The notes: generated by a model not told the origin, from the sequence alone. Shown: positions 52,240 through 62,754, counted from the stretch's first letter. The stretch: DNA of 64,000 nucleotides from Symbiodinium natans (GCA_905221605.1 CAJNDS010002354.1:162136-226135); one strand, 5' to 3'. A program made the numbers and translations.

Positions 52240-52475
52240 CTGGGGGTTTGGGGGTGTTTTTTCGGTTTTTGTTCGGGTTTTCTTGGGTTTTCTTGGGTTT
52301 TCTTGGGTTTTTGGGCTTTTTGAGGTTTTTGTCTGGGCTTTTTTTGGGTATTTTTGTTTTTCGGGTTGTTGGGGTTTTGGGGTTTTTGGGGTTTTTGGGT
52401 TTTTGGGGTTTTTGGGGTTTCGGGCGTGGGGTGTAAGGTTTAGGGTTTTCGGGTTCCGGGTTTAGGGTCAAGGGG
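52240..52475 (+). repeat. TTTTGGG-type T/G array
   Basis: GGGTTTTCTT and GGGGTTTTT units of 9-10 bp, a telomere-like variant with long T runs. Confidence 0.85.
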
Positions 52476-52852
52476 TTTAGGGCTCAGGTGCGTTGTGCAG
52501 GGTGTGTACTTCTGGGGCTCTGTATTCTCTTGGACTCCCGAAAGGATCTTCTTGATTTTTCGAAGGATTTGGGGTCTTGCTGCCTTCGTGTCGTTCGTCT
52601 CGGATGCCAGGGGGTGCCTAAACCCTAAACCCTAGACCCTAAACCCGAAACCTAAAATGTAAGCCCTAAACCCCAAACCCTAAACCCTATACCAAACCCT
52701 AAATAGCTGCGGGCCAGGTCGCCCCAGGTGCCATGTGAGAGAGAAGGCCACATGCCTACGCGGGATGTGGTTTTCCAAGTCAGACGGCCAGCGCGAGCCC
52801 ACACGGAGTCTCCTCCCCCCCCGCTCCACTTCTACAGGTACCCAAATTTTGG

Positions 52853-52949
52853 GTCGTTATAAGTAGGGTTTAGGGGTTAGGGTTTAAGGTTTAGGGCTCT
52901 GCTCTTCGGGTACCAATACCCCACTTCTAAGTACCCATGAACCTCCAAG
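52853..52949. mobile_element. Family I element containing a TTTAGGG array
   Basis: TTATAAGTAGGG at 52857 is followed directly by TTTAGGGG repeats, then by sequence ending TTCTAAGTACCCATGAACCT and CCAAG at 52949. TTATAAGTAGGG is also found inside the 22877 copy, where it is not followed by repeats. Confidence 0.55.
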
Positions 52950-52959
52950 CAGATGTTCA

Positions 52960-53400
52960 AGCTCGCATGACAAACAATGTTTAGAGCTCGTGGTTTGGGG
53001 TTTTGTGACCTGAATTAAGTTTAGGGCTTAGGGGTTTAGAACAGCAAGTTTAGGTGTTGGGGGTATGTTGTTTTTTTTCATTATTGTGTGTGTGTTTTTA
53101 TTTATTTATTTGTTTTTGGGGGGGGTTCTTGTAAAGAGGATTCCAGTAAGGGGGAGGCCCATTGTGTTTGGACACTCCTGTACACCCTAGTGCAGTAATC
53201 CCATAGGTGTGGAGTTCTAAGCTCTGTAGTTTCCTCATTCCCTTTACCTTGAGATTCGCTTGTCTTGCAAATCAAACGATGCCAATTCACCGCAACAAAT
53301 TCCTTCTGTTAGCCCAGGTTACTTGTTAACCTAGCCTCAGGGTATCCGACACTCCTATACCCTAAACCCTCCCCATTAGACTACCCATAACCCCCAACTC
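52960..53400. other. Unique spacer
   Basis: It contains TTTATTTATTTGTTTTTGGGGG at 53099-53127 (minus-strand C-run to A-rich tract). The minus frame 53102-53290 is open. No gene recognised. Confidence 0.4.
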
Positions 53401-53961
53401 TGGACCCTAAACTTTAACCCTAACCCTAAACCCTAAACCTTAATTAAACCCAAAACCCTAAACCCTAAACCCTAAACAAGACAAAGATCCTCCTCCGGGG
53501 TCACGCGCCGATCGATGCACGGTGTGCTCCCGCTCTCCGCGCTGCGCGGGAAACGTCGCAGAGTCCCTAAATCCTTGTTTGACATGTTGAGGGCTGAGTT
53601 CCGGGTTAGGGTTTAGGCTTTAGGGTTTAGGGGTTTAGGGCTTAGGGTTTAGGGTTTAGGGTGCAGTGCAGGGTTTAGGGTTCAGGGTTACGGGTCCGGT
53701 TTAGGGTTTCGGGTTTAGTGTTTAGGGCTAGCCCTAAACCCTGCACCATGTACTGTCTGTGCGATGATCTCTCCTTTTCACGTGGCGTCCTGGCGGATAT
53801 AGGGTTTGCACGCACTTCACCAGTGCTAATCGCTGAGCCTGGTATCTTTGATTCGGACATCTGCGCTGCCTTGTTCTTACCCATGGCTGCATAGGCGCCA
53901 TTTATGGGATGCTCGGGTGTCCTCTGAGGTGAGGCAGAGGTGATCCCCTTGGAAGCCCACA

Positions 53962-54045
53962 AACCCTAAACCCTAAACCCTAAACCCTAAACCCTAAACC
54001 CTAAACCCTAAACCCTAAACCCTAAACCCTAAACCCTAAACCCCT
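53962..54045 (+). repeat. Telomere-type array, CCCTAAA
   Basis: About 12 units. On the minus strand, the adjacent frame (53962-53675) contains CAGCCATGG/GTAAGAAC, a donor-like site near 53885. Confidence 0.96.
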
Positions 54046-54284
54046 TTCAAACCCTGAGTCCTTCACTCAGAACCCTGGTTCCTGCACCCCCAAATACCCC
54101 CAAAGCCCCACGTCAAGCGCCCGCAGTGTAAGCATCCAGCGCAGAGGATCTGGGAAAAGGGAAAAAAGCAGCGTGCGAGGGGTTCTGGGGATCTGTGCTT
54201 GGGACCTTTATCTCGCTTTCCTGCAACTCCAGCACCAGCATTTCTTGGGTTGAGGGCTTAGGGGGTAGGGTTTAGGGTTCAGGG

Positions 54285-54480
54285 TTGAGGGGTTTAGTAG
54301 GGTTTAGTAGGGTTTAGTAGGGCTTAGTGGGGTTTAGTAGGGTTTAGAAGGGTTTAGTAGGGTTTGGTAGGGTTTGGTAGGGTTTGGTAGGGTTTAGTAG
54401 GGTTTAGTAGGGTTTAGTAGGGTTTAGTAGGGTTTGGTAGGGTTTGGTAGGGTTTGGTGGGGTTTAGTAGGGTTCAGGGT
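54285..54480 (+). repeat. TTTAGTAGGG 10-mer array
   Basis: About 19 units; TTTGGTAGGG variants cluster in two groups of three. Confidence 0.97.
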
Positions 54481-54625
54481 TTATAGAGTTTAGGGTTGCG
54501 TATTGAGTCTTTTTCAAGGCGCGAGTTCGTCGGTAATTTGAAATACTACACCCTCCACCCTTCACCCTTCACCCTACACCCTACACCCTAACCTCAGCCC
54601 TGAACCCAAGCACTTTGAAGCAATC

Positions 54626-55000
54626 TTGGGCGCACCGGCCCTTCTATCTCGACCCAGAGAAAGCCTTGCAAATCATTGTGATAGGTGTTCACGGTTCTGG
54701 GGCTTTCCAAACATTGCACCGAGGCTAGCACAAACCATGAATCACCATGAAGCACATGCCAGGACAACAAAAGACCCGAAAGCGCAGGACTTCCAGTGGA
54801 TGTCTCCATGTGTCCGCCGCATAGATTGCAACCCGTATTTGCAGCTAGTTCTCAAACGTAGTGTCCGTACTCAAAAATGGGCCAAAGACGTGGGAAACTG
54901 CCTGCGCATTTTTTTTGGTTCTTCCTGGGTTTGTCAACGCTTCCATAGCGTTCTTCGTGTTCGCCTCATGATTTTGGATGCCCTAAACCCTAAACCCTCA
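54626..55000 (+). CDS. Unassigned open frame, about 125 codons
   Basis: A plus frame fills the spacer between a CCCTACA patch and the array at 54980. Composition is ordinary (contains NPYLQLVLKRSVRTQKWAKD). Start codon non-ATG. The minus strand is open over 54594-54809. No family. Confidence 0.25.
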
Positions 55001-55249
55001 ACCCTAAACCCTAAACCCTAAACCCTAAACCCTAAACCCAAAACCCTAAACCCTAAACCCTAAACCCTAAACCCTAAACCCTTGAGCCCTGAGCTTCTTC
55101 CCTTCGTGCCTCCCAAGAGTGGCAATACCGCCATAGCAGGCGATGAAGCCCTGAACCAAGCACGTCGCCTGAAGTGCAGACGTAGCCAACTAGGCAGCAC
55201 AGTAAAGGCATTATAATTATAAATATCAATAAATAAACAGATAAATACA

Positions 55250-55400
55250 TGAACATATATATATATGTATATCCATATGTAAATACGAAAAACATAATTA
55301 GGTGAGTGAATATGCACACATGTAGATGATAGATGCACATGCGCGGGACATAGACAATAGACATATACACGCATACATATCCGCATTTATATATAGACAC
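55250..55400 (+). repeat. TA/CA low-complexity block
   Basis: (AT)n and ACATAYAC repeats, similar in kind to 34960-35110. Confidence 0.85.
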
Positions 55401-55661
55401 ACACAGCGGCACGTCAAGGTCACAACGTCCGCAAGCATGTCACAGCCACACGACCCTTGACAGCCCGGCGCAGTTTCTGAGTCCTTGCATGCTGCGCTCA
55501 CAGCGCTCACGAAACCCTAAACGCCAAACCTTCAAGGCAACCCTGCATGAAAGCGTGCAATCGCAGCTGACAATGGCAGACTCTGAAGTCAGCCCAGAGG
55601 ATGGGGTTTCTCTTGTGTGGAGGTTTTGAGTGTCTTTAGAGTGTAGGCGATGTGACTTTAG

Positions 55662-55830
55662 AGTCGTTCTGTTCGCAAGTCGCTACTTACGGGTGCGATG
55701 AGGTGTGTCGCGATGACAGCATGCTAGACTTTGTACGGTCGTCCCTGGAAGCCGGGTCGAGTTGCGGAGGAACCTCAGTTGATGAATTGATTCGGGCATG
55801 GTCAAGACAGCGAAGTGCATTTCAAGACCG
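55662..55830 (+). CDS. Candidate internal exon, unknown protein
   Basis: 169 nt between TGTGACTTTAG and AGACCG/GTAAGC. The frame is open throughout (contains GCDEVCRDDSMLDFVRSSLE and SVDELIRAWSRQRSAFQDR); 38% of codons begin with G. The peptide is acidic then basic, soluble-looking. A CCCTAAA array starts 11 bp after the donor, so the presumed intron would begin with telomeric repeat. No family recognised. Confidence 0.42.
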
Positions 55831-55839
55831 GTAAGCCTA

Positions 55840-55945
55840 AGACCCTAAACCCTAAACCCTAAACCCTAAACCCTAAACCCTAAACCCTAAACCCTAAACC
55901 CTAAACCCTAAACCCTAAACCCTAAACCCTAAACCCTAAACCCTG
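55840..55945 (+). repeat. Telomere-type array, CCCTAAA
   Basis: About 15 perfect units. Confidence 0.97.
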
Positions 55946-55967
55946 CGAGGAAATCGAGCTCGTTTCG

Positions 55968-56077
55968 GTTGCTGATAGTCCTTAGTAGCTTATTGAGTAA
56001 CCTTTAACCTTGTGGGGGCATATGTAGTCCCACCATAATTGAAAGGTTAACTTTTTTTGCCCAGGCTACTCAGCAAC
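55968..56077. mobile_element. Family E MITE-like element
   Basis: Ends GTTGCTGA and, on the other strand, GTTGCTGAGTAGCCTGG. Internal AACCTTTAACC pairs with GAAAGGTTAAC. A solo right end is at 24372. Confidence 0.6.
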
Positions 56078-56214
56078 TAGGTAGTCCGTCTCGGGCACCA
56101 TGTAGCTTTTCCCGAAAAGCGAAACCCTAAACCCCTCAACCCTAAACCCCTGAACCCTAGTTTGGAGAAAATGAAACTCTCAAAGCCCCAGGAACCCGAA
56201 ACCCGAAGCCCGAA

Positions 56215-56430
56215 ACCCTAAACCCTAAACCCTAAACCCTAAACCCTAAACCCTAAACCCTAAACCCTAAACCCTAAACCCCAAACCCCAAACCTTAAAC
56301 CCTAAACCCTAAACCCTAAACCCTAAACCCTAAACCCTAAACCCTAAACCCTAAACCCTAAACCCTAAACCCTAAACCCTGAACCCTAAACCCTAAACCC
56401 TAAACCCTAAACCCTAAACCCTAAACCCAA
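56215..56430 (+). repeat. Long CCCTAAA array
   Basis: About 30 units. Confidence 0.97.
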
Positions 56431-56537
56431 AATGTCACTGGAAATCGGGGGCACCCTGGGCAAAACGCCAGGAGCTAGCAGCCCGAGCGCCTGCAGCGAC
56501 GCCTCGGCCGTGCCGGGACGCAGTTAACATGGGGGGC

Positions 56538-56620
56538 CTTTAGGGTTTAGGGTTTAGGGTTTAGGGTTTAGGGTTTAGGGTTTAGGGTTTAGGGTTTAGG
56601 GTTTAGGGTTTAGGGTTTAG
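56538..56620 (+). repeat. TTTAGGG array running into family G
   Basis: About 12 units; the last one is continuous with TAGGGGTCGG of the family G copy. Confidence 0.96.
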
Positions 56621-56663
56621 GGGTCGGAAGAAGTACTATCATGGCAAGTCCCCTATGGCCCCA
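56617..56663. mobile_element. Family G element, copy 2 (left end replaced)
   Basis: TAGGGGTCGGAAGAAGTACT to TCCCCTATGGCCCC matches 4396-4437. The outer CTAA of the terminal repeat is replaced by the TTTAGGG array. Confidence 0.6.
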
Positions 56664-56769
56664 AAATGCAATTCTAGTAGGAATAACCCCCAAAACCCTA
56701 TTCGGATGACCAAGTCGCCCGATAAAGTTCCAGTAGACACACCCCCCCCCTCAATCCTATTCTTTCTAC

Positions 56770-56865
56770 GATACCCTAAACCCTAAACCCTAAACCCTAA
56801 ACCCTAAACCCTAAACCCTAAACCCTAAACCCTAAACCCTAAACCCTAAACCCTAAACCCCAAAG
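56770..56865 (+). repeat. Telomere-type array, CCCTAAA
   Basis: About 13 units. Confidence 0.96.
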
Positions 56866-57177
56866 GCCCCCTACATTACAGCTTCTGAGGGGGCGTTGTG
56901 GGAGGTGCTGGGATCTAAGGCCCTAAGCCCATCAAAATCTCGGCAAGGGCCCTAGAAACCCTTAGTATGATAATCTGGTAGAATCCCTGCGACTCCCTTA
57001 TCATCCCTTATCATCCATTGTACTCCCTTAGAACTTAGAACCCCTTCAGCTCCTCAAACCTTAAACCTTACATGGGATGGGCGCGCGGGTGAGCGCCAGC
57101 GAGCGCAAAAACAAGCCAGTAGATGAAGAGGTCAGGCCTAAGAAGCCTTACAAATAAGGCCTTCAACCCTAAGAACT

Positions 57178-57303
57178 AACCCTAAACCCTAAACCCTAAA
57201 CCCTAAACCCTAAACCCTAAACCCTAAACCCTAAACCCTAAACCCTAAACCCTAAACCCTAAACCCTAAACCCTAAACCCTAAACCCTAAACCCTAAACC
57301 CCA
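57178..57303 (+). repeat. Telomere-type array, CCCTAAA
   Basis: About 18 units. Spacer 56870-57175 holds nothing recognised. Confidence 0.97.
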
Positions 57304-57478
57304 TACGATAGCAATGAGACCGAGGCCGCTGAATTGCGAGCCTCTGGCAGATGATGGCCAGGTGGACACCGTCTGGTCAACGGCTCTTGGGCTTCAGGGC
57401 TTCAGTATCACGACTTTAGGGTTTAGGGTTTAGGGTTTAGGGTACGGTTTGGGGCTTCAGTATCACTGCCGCACTAGT

Positions 57479-57570
57479 CTGGGATGTTCCCCCTTATACT
57501 CATAGGGATTATGATGGGGGGTACGAGAATCCCTATGAGGGACTGTTAGAATGAGGGGGAACACCCCAAG
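57479..57570. mobile_element. Family B MITE-like element, copy 5 (intact hairpin)
   Basis: 92 bp: CTGGGATGTTCCCCCTTATA to GAGGGGGAACACCCCAAG, with CATAGGGATT pairing to AATCCCTATG around a short centre. The most compact B copy. Confidence 0.8.
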
Positions 57571-57636
57571 CCCTAATCCCCAAGCCCTAAGTTCCTAGGC
57601 CGTAAACTTGAAGGGTAGAGGGCTTAGGGTTTAGGG

Positions 57637-57745
57637 CTACTGCCACTACTACCACTACTTCCACTACTTCCACTACTACTACCACCACTACCACCACTAC
57701 CACCACTACCACCACTACCACCACTACCACGATTACCACTACGGC
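57637..57745 (+). repeat. (CCACTA)n / (ACC)n microsatellite
   Basis: CCACTACCA units, about 110 bp. Confidence 0.95.
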
Positions 57746-57844
57746 TAGACCGTTCATAAAATTCGCTGCCCTATTAACCCTAAACCCTAAACCTTATTCA
57801 GAGCATACTTTAAGCAGCGGAACTACCCTGGCACCCGAACCCGC

Positions 57845-58070
57845 CTTAAGCCCCAAGCCCCAAGCCCTAAGCCCTAAGCCCCAAGCCCTAAGCCCCAAGC
57901 GCTTAAGGTCTAAGCCCTAAGCCCTAAGCCTAAGAAGCCCTAAGCCCTAAGCCCTAAGCCCTGAGCCCTGAGCCCTGAGCCCTGAGCCCTGAGCCCTGAG
58001 CCCTAAAGCCCTAAGCCCTAAGCCCTAAGCCCTAAGCCCTAAGCCCTAAGCCCTAAGCCCTAAGCCTTAA
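57845..58070 (+). repeat. CCCTAAG array with CCCTGAG sub-block
   Basis: About 30 units; seven CCCTGAG units lie together near 57957-58005. Confidence 0.96.
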
Positions 58071-58197
58071 GGGTAGAGGAGTTGGGGTTTAGGGTTTAGT
58101 TTTCTGCAGCGCTTGCGCTGGTCCCGGTTGCATGTCGGGGGGCGCCAAAGCACCCTAACACCCTGCACCCTCTTACATACACAGACCAACCACGTTC

Positions 58198-58410
58198 GAA
58201 CCCTAAACCCTAAACCCTAAACCCTAAACCCTAAACCCTAAACCCTAAACCCTAAACCCTAAACCCTAAACCCTAAACCCGAAACCCGAAACCCGAAACC
58301 CTAAACCCTAAACCCTAAACCCTAAACCCTAAACCCTAAACCCTAAACCCTAAACCCTAAACCCTAAACCCTAAACCCTAAACCCTCAACCCTAAACCCT
58401 AAACCCTAAA
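58198..58410 (+). repeat. Long CCCTAAA array
   Basis: About 30 units including three CCCGAAA. Confidence 0.97.
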
Positions 58411-58539
58411 TCCTCAGTCTCGGGAGCTTCAGGTGGAGCTTGCACTGATGGCGACGGAGCACCCTGCCATCACGGCCTGGGCCCTTCCTGACTTACGCGT
58501 GGGCGCGCAATTCCTCAGGTTTTGTGAGGGTTTGGGGTT

Positions 58540-58760
58540 TAGGGTTTAGGGTTTAGGGTTCGGGTTTAGGGTTTTGGGGTTTAGGGTTGAGGGTTGAGGG
58601 TTCAGGGTTTGAGGGTTGAGGGTTCAGGGTTGAGGGTTGAGAGTTGGGGGTTGTGGGTTTAGGGTGCAGGGTTGAGGGTTAAGGGTTGAGGCTTGAGCGT
58701 TGAGGGTTGAGGGTTGAGGGTTCTCTATAGGTACATGGGTCCCTGAGGGTTGAGGGTATT
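58540..58760 (+). repeat. TTTAGGG passing to TTGAGGG array
   Basis: The 58590-58725 part is mainly GGGTTGA units. Confidence 0.93.
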
Positions 58761-59230
58761 ATGCAAATATTTATGAATCGCTGGAAGGACTCGCAGGCAA
58801 AGGTCGTTACAGGCTATGACATTTTTTTGCACATGTCTTTGGAATTCAGACGTGTTTCACGCACGTTTTCAATCTTGTTGCAAGTGCCCTCTATCTGCAT
58901 CACCAATTCTCAGCTTCTACATAGGCCTTCAGTCCAAAAAAGTTCCAAGAGCAACTTGAGCCCTTTGGCAATGACTTGAGGGGCCTTAGGGAAGCTGAGG
59001 GAGTACCAGGACCTTGAACATTGAACCCCCGTCCCTTAAGCAGGACACGAAAGGCCTTCCTGCTGAAATTCCTCGAATCCGAAGGTGCCCTGAATATAGC
59101 AGTCCCCCTCCACATGCAGAATGCTTTGAGGAATGCAGGTGCCCAGGGTTCTCGGTGAACCCCTGCCACAACCGGGTGCCGAAACGGTCCGGCAGCCGCT
59201 CTTCTCTGAGGGAACTTAAATGAAGCTTCT
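58761..59230. other. Array-free spacer with overlapping open frames
   Basis: Plus 58761-58979 and 59014-59223, minus 58900-59169. None recognised; a donor or acceptor cannot be chosen. Confidence 0.3.
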
Positions 59231-59305
59231 ACGTCGTATGGTTTAGGGTTTAGGGTTCAGGGTTTAGGGTTTAGGGTTTTGGGTTTAGGGCTTGGGGTTT
59301 AGGGT

Positions 59306-59620
59306 TTGAGGTATTATGGTGACCTGAATACCTGTGCCCTTTCAGTCCTAGGCCTTTGGGAAGGTGGTATTCGAGCACCTGAAGGACGGGGCGGAGAACT
59401 GAACCCGTTTAACCTCTACATGATTGTCGTCGGCCAAATGCCGCCTACTCTTTGGGAGCCTTGCCTTCCTAAAGAATCCAAAACCGACCTTCTTGTAGGT
59501 TGTCTGAGAATTGTACAAGGGAGTTTTATCATTCCATCCCCCCAAAAAATAGGTGGTTTTGGGTTCAGGCGATTTACTCTTGCAATTACAAGCTTCAGAG
59601 ATCACGGCGCGGCTGCTTGA
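59306..59620 (+). CDS. Unassigned open frame after an acceptor-like site
   Basis: GTGCCCTTTCAG (ending 59345) is followed by an open plus frame to TGA at 59620 (contains NPFNLYMIVVGQMPPTLWEP). A competing minus frame covers 59348-59644. No family. Low confidence. Confidence 0.22.
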   Translation: MRYYGDLNTCALSVLGLWEGGIRAPEGRGGELNPFNLYMIVVGQMPPTLWEPCLPKESKTDLLVGCLRIVQGSFIIPSPQKIGGFGFRRFTLAITSFRDHGAAA

Positions 59621-59660
59621 GGCAGGTGCCAGGGTCTTCTTCAACCTCTCTGTAGCCTCT

Positions 59661-59725
59661 CTCTCTCTCTATGTGTGTGTGTGTGTGTGCGTGTGTGTGT
59701 TCTGCGGCCTCTGTGTGTGTGTGCG
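59661..59725 (+). repeat. CT then GT microsatellite
   Basis: (CT)n then (TG)n with two interruptions. Confidence 0.95.
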
Positions 59726-59817
59726 CACCTCAACCTCGAGACTGGTGGGACTTTCAGTGCGAACCTTCAGATTTCTTCTGGGCAACGATGGATGTTTAGG
59801 GAAGTTGTGGTCGGAAA

Positions 59818-59975
59818 CCCTGAACCCTAAACCCTAAACCCTCAACCCTAAACCCTAAACCCTAAACCCTAAACCCTAAACCCTAAACCCTAAACCCTAA
59901 ACCCTAAACCCTAAACCCTAAACCCTAAAACCTAGACCCCTAAAACCCGTAAACCCCTAAACCCCTAAACCAGTG
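59818..59975 (+). repeat. Telomere-type array, CCCTAAA
   Basis: About 21 units; the last are CCCCTAAA. Confidence 0.96.
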
Positions 59976-60151
59976 AAGTAAGGGCCCTTGTATCCATGGT
60001 ACCCCCAAAAGGGACGATGGTGTGAGCAATTGGCAATCTGGCAGCATACCGATGACACCCGGCACAGTGTCAGGGCTCGACGAGTATGGGGTTTAGGGTT
60101 TAGGGTTTAGGGGGGTATAGGGTTAGGAATTGGGGGAATGGCCCTTCCCGC

Positions 60152-60421
60152 ATGTGGAGGAAGCCAATGCGCTTCTCGCGATTTGTGCGCCATGGCAGGA
60201 GCGAGGATTTGCAGTGCCTTGAAGACTTTCAAAGCAAGATTCGGGACGGTTTAAAGTTCTCAATGTCGTTGCACCTTGAGATGCGGAATCTGACCCCGGA
60301 CGAAGTTCTTACTCGAAGTTGGTTTGGGAAAGTTGCTTTCGAATCATCCGTGGTCTATTTGGCTTCGTTTAGAATCGGGACCCTTGCATCCAGACCACCC
60401 GGGAAAGGGGATTGTCATTGA
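60152..60421 (+). CDS. Unassigned ORF, 89 aa
   Basis: ATG to TGA in the 1.2 kb array-free stretch 60116-61300. The peptide is mixed in composition (EDLQCLEDFQSKIRDGLKFS, then LTPDEVLTRSWFGKVAFESS) with no signal peptide or membrane segment. First-position G is only about 27%, so codon statistics are neutral. No family recognised. Confidence 0.3.
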   Translation: MWRKPMRFSRFVRHGRSEDLQCLEDFQSKIRDGLKFSMSLHLEMRNLTPDEVLTRSWFGKVAFESSVVYLASFRIGTLASRPPGKGDCH

Positions 60422-60502
60422 GAGAGAGCTGCCCAAGTAGCTGAGCTACAACTCGTTTTGGGTCGCCCTATCGTGTAGGAAGAAAAGAGTCATTGTTCTT
60501 AC

Positions 60503-60601
60503 GTATGATATGGTAGCCCAAAGGTGCAGCAAAGGTTGTTTTTTTCCATTCCCTGGCTGTTGCAGAAGGAAGTCAAGCATCACATGCTGCACAGCAAGAT
60601 G
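60503..60601 (-). CDS. Candidate 99-nt internal exon, minus strand
   Basis: The acceptor CCTTGGCTTTTCAG (ending at 60602) and the donor CATAC/GTAAGAAC (60502) bound exactly 33 codons, phase 0 at both ends: HLAVQHVMLDFLLQQPGNGK then KQPLLHLWATISY. It lies within a 99-codon open minus frame (60745-60446). Both splice sites are close to consensus; family unknown. Confidence 0.38.
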
Positions 60602-60749
60602 CTGAAAAGCCAAGGGTTTAGGGCTCCGCCAGGAACAAAGCCAATTCCCGCCCGAGACGCTCGAGACGTACCGGCCCTTTGACAGATCAGTGCGAAAAAT
60701 GCGAGTTTCCATATTCACATCGAGACGAAGAGAAGCAAAAAGCAATACA

Positions 60750-61300
60750 TATTACTATCCAGTCAGGGGCCTTGAACCTTTGCCGGAGGGTCGCCAATGA
60801 CGCTTGCAGAGGCTCCCTGAGATGGCGGAGGGGACGGCACCCTTAGGCCGCAGTGCCCTGCGTGCCGAGTCCATCCGTCCAGCCATCCATACATGTTCCT
60901 ATCAATAGTGTAAGTGAGCTAGTTGTTGCTAACAACAAAAAACAACTAGTTGGCTACACCCACGTCCCAAAATAGCCTGCTGGGCTAAGAGCTAGCAGCG
61001 AACAACGCATCGGTAAGTACCAACAGCTCAGAACCCACAAGCAATGGCTATCAATTAGCAGCTTGTATTGGCAACAAACAACGCTGGCACAAGGCCAGTA
61101 GCTAGCCACTTTATAACTTAATCAACAACTAAGAACTAAGAACTGATAAGCATTAGCTACCAATTGCCACTCTCAGATAACAAAGAGTATCCGCTAGGTT
61201 TCATCGAGATGTAGACCTGAGGCCTCCACCTGTCACTTGGAGAGTTTGTGGGTAGTTACTATCTAGGGTGATGGGGACGTATACGTCTGCGCTTTTTGAG
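60750..61300. other. Array-free spacer
   Basis: CTAGTTGTT (60919) and AACAACTAG (60941) form a 9-bp inverted pair. The surroundings are rich in GCTAGC/AACAAC motifs. A donor-like ATCG/GTAAGT lies near 61006. No gene recognised. Confidence 0.35.
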
Positions 61301-61864
61301 TTCAGGGTTGGTAAGGGTTGAGGGTTTAAAGTCGAAGGGGTTCAGGGCCCTAAAGTATCGGGTTGAAGGGTAAGTTTGGGGTGTAAGGGTTTAGGGCTTA
61401 AGGGTTTAGGGCTTGGGGGCACGCCGTTCTAGGACTTCTCATGAGCTGTTTGCCGCAGAAGCTTCGCACCCCCTACGTTTTAGGGTTTTGGGTGTATGGG
61501 GTGTACAGGGTGTACAGGGTCTTACCTTGAGAGGACTTTGCAGCAGGGTGTAGCTGGGCCAGAGCACTTAGTTGGGATGGTGTTGCATGGGGCGGAGTGG
61601 GAGACTTTGGGAATCCGAGGTTGATCGCATGAGTATTGGAACCAGAAGATGTGTACAGATTTCAATCAAAGGCCCCTCAAGTCTGACCTTAAGGACACCG
61701 AAACCCTAAACCTGAAACCCTAAACTTTAAACCCTAAACCCTAAACCCTGAACCCTTTGTGTTCACCGGGTGTGCTCTCAGAGGTCCGCCAAAGCACTTG
61801 CGGCCTCTTTACTGAAGCAGCTCGAGCAGCTAGCACCTTGACTTGAGAACTCAGCATGAGGTTT

Positions 61865-62030
61865 CAGGGTCTAGGGTTTTGGGGTTTTTAGGGTTTTAGG
61901 GTCTAAGGGTTTAGGGTTTTAGGGTTTTCGGGTTTAGGGTTTAGGGTTTTAGGGTTTTAGAGTTTAGCGTTTCAGGGTTTGGGGGTTTGGGGTTTTGGGG
62001 TTTAGGGTCTAGCGTTTTAGGGTTTACAGT
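61865..62030 (+). repeat. Degenerate TTTTAGGG/TTTAGGG array
   Basis: Many units have an extra T. Confidence 0.9.
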
Positions 62031-62119
62031 AGGGTTATGAGGTTGGGTGCCTTCTTGAGTGCAGTGCGCAGGTGCCAGGTGCGAGGGGTCCCAGAAAGTA
62101 CTGGCGCAGGCACCCTAAT

Positions 62120-62620
62120 CACCGAAGCCCTAAACCCTAAAGGCAAAACCCCAGATCCTAAACCCCAAACACCGAACGCTAGACCCCAAACCCTGAACCC
62201 CAAACCCCAAACCCCAAACCCCAAACCCCAAACCCCAAACCCCAAACCCCAAACCCCAAACCCCAAACCCCAAACCCCAAACCCCAAAAACCCCAAACCC
62301 CAAACCCCAAACCCCAAACCCCAAACCCCCAAACCCCAAACCCCAAACCCACAAACCCCAAACCCACAAACCCCAAACCCCAAACCCCAAACCCCAAAAC
62401 CCAAAAAACCCCAAACCCCAAACCCCCCCAAACCCCAAACCCCAAACCCCAAACCCCAAACCCCAAACCCCAAACCCCAAACCCCAAACCCCAAACCCCA
62501 AACCCCAAACCCCAAACCCCAAACCCCAAACCCCAAACCCCAAACCCCAAAACCCCAAACCCCAAACCCCAAACCCCAAACCCCAAACCCAAACCCCAAA
62601 CCCAAACCCTAAACACAAAC
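62120..62620 (+). repeat. CCCCAAA array, about 420 bp homogeneous
   Basis: About 60 units of CCCCAAA (TTTGGGG on the other strand) with a few ACAAA and AAAA variants; almost no CCCTAAA. Its long Pro/Gly frames on both strands are artefacts. Confidence 0.98.
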
Positions 62621-62754
62621 CACCCTGAACCCCAAAATCTAAACCTGCAATCCCAAGAGTTCGTTCCAGAAGCTCAGAAGTGGCCCGGGAGCCCAGGATT
62701 GTCTTGACTTGGACGACTTGAAATCCGATTGGGGAGACAAGGACCCGAAACCTT

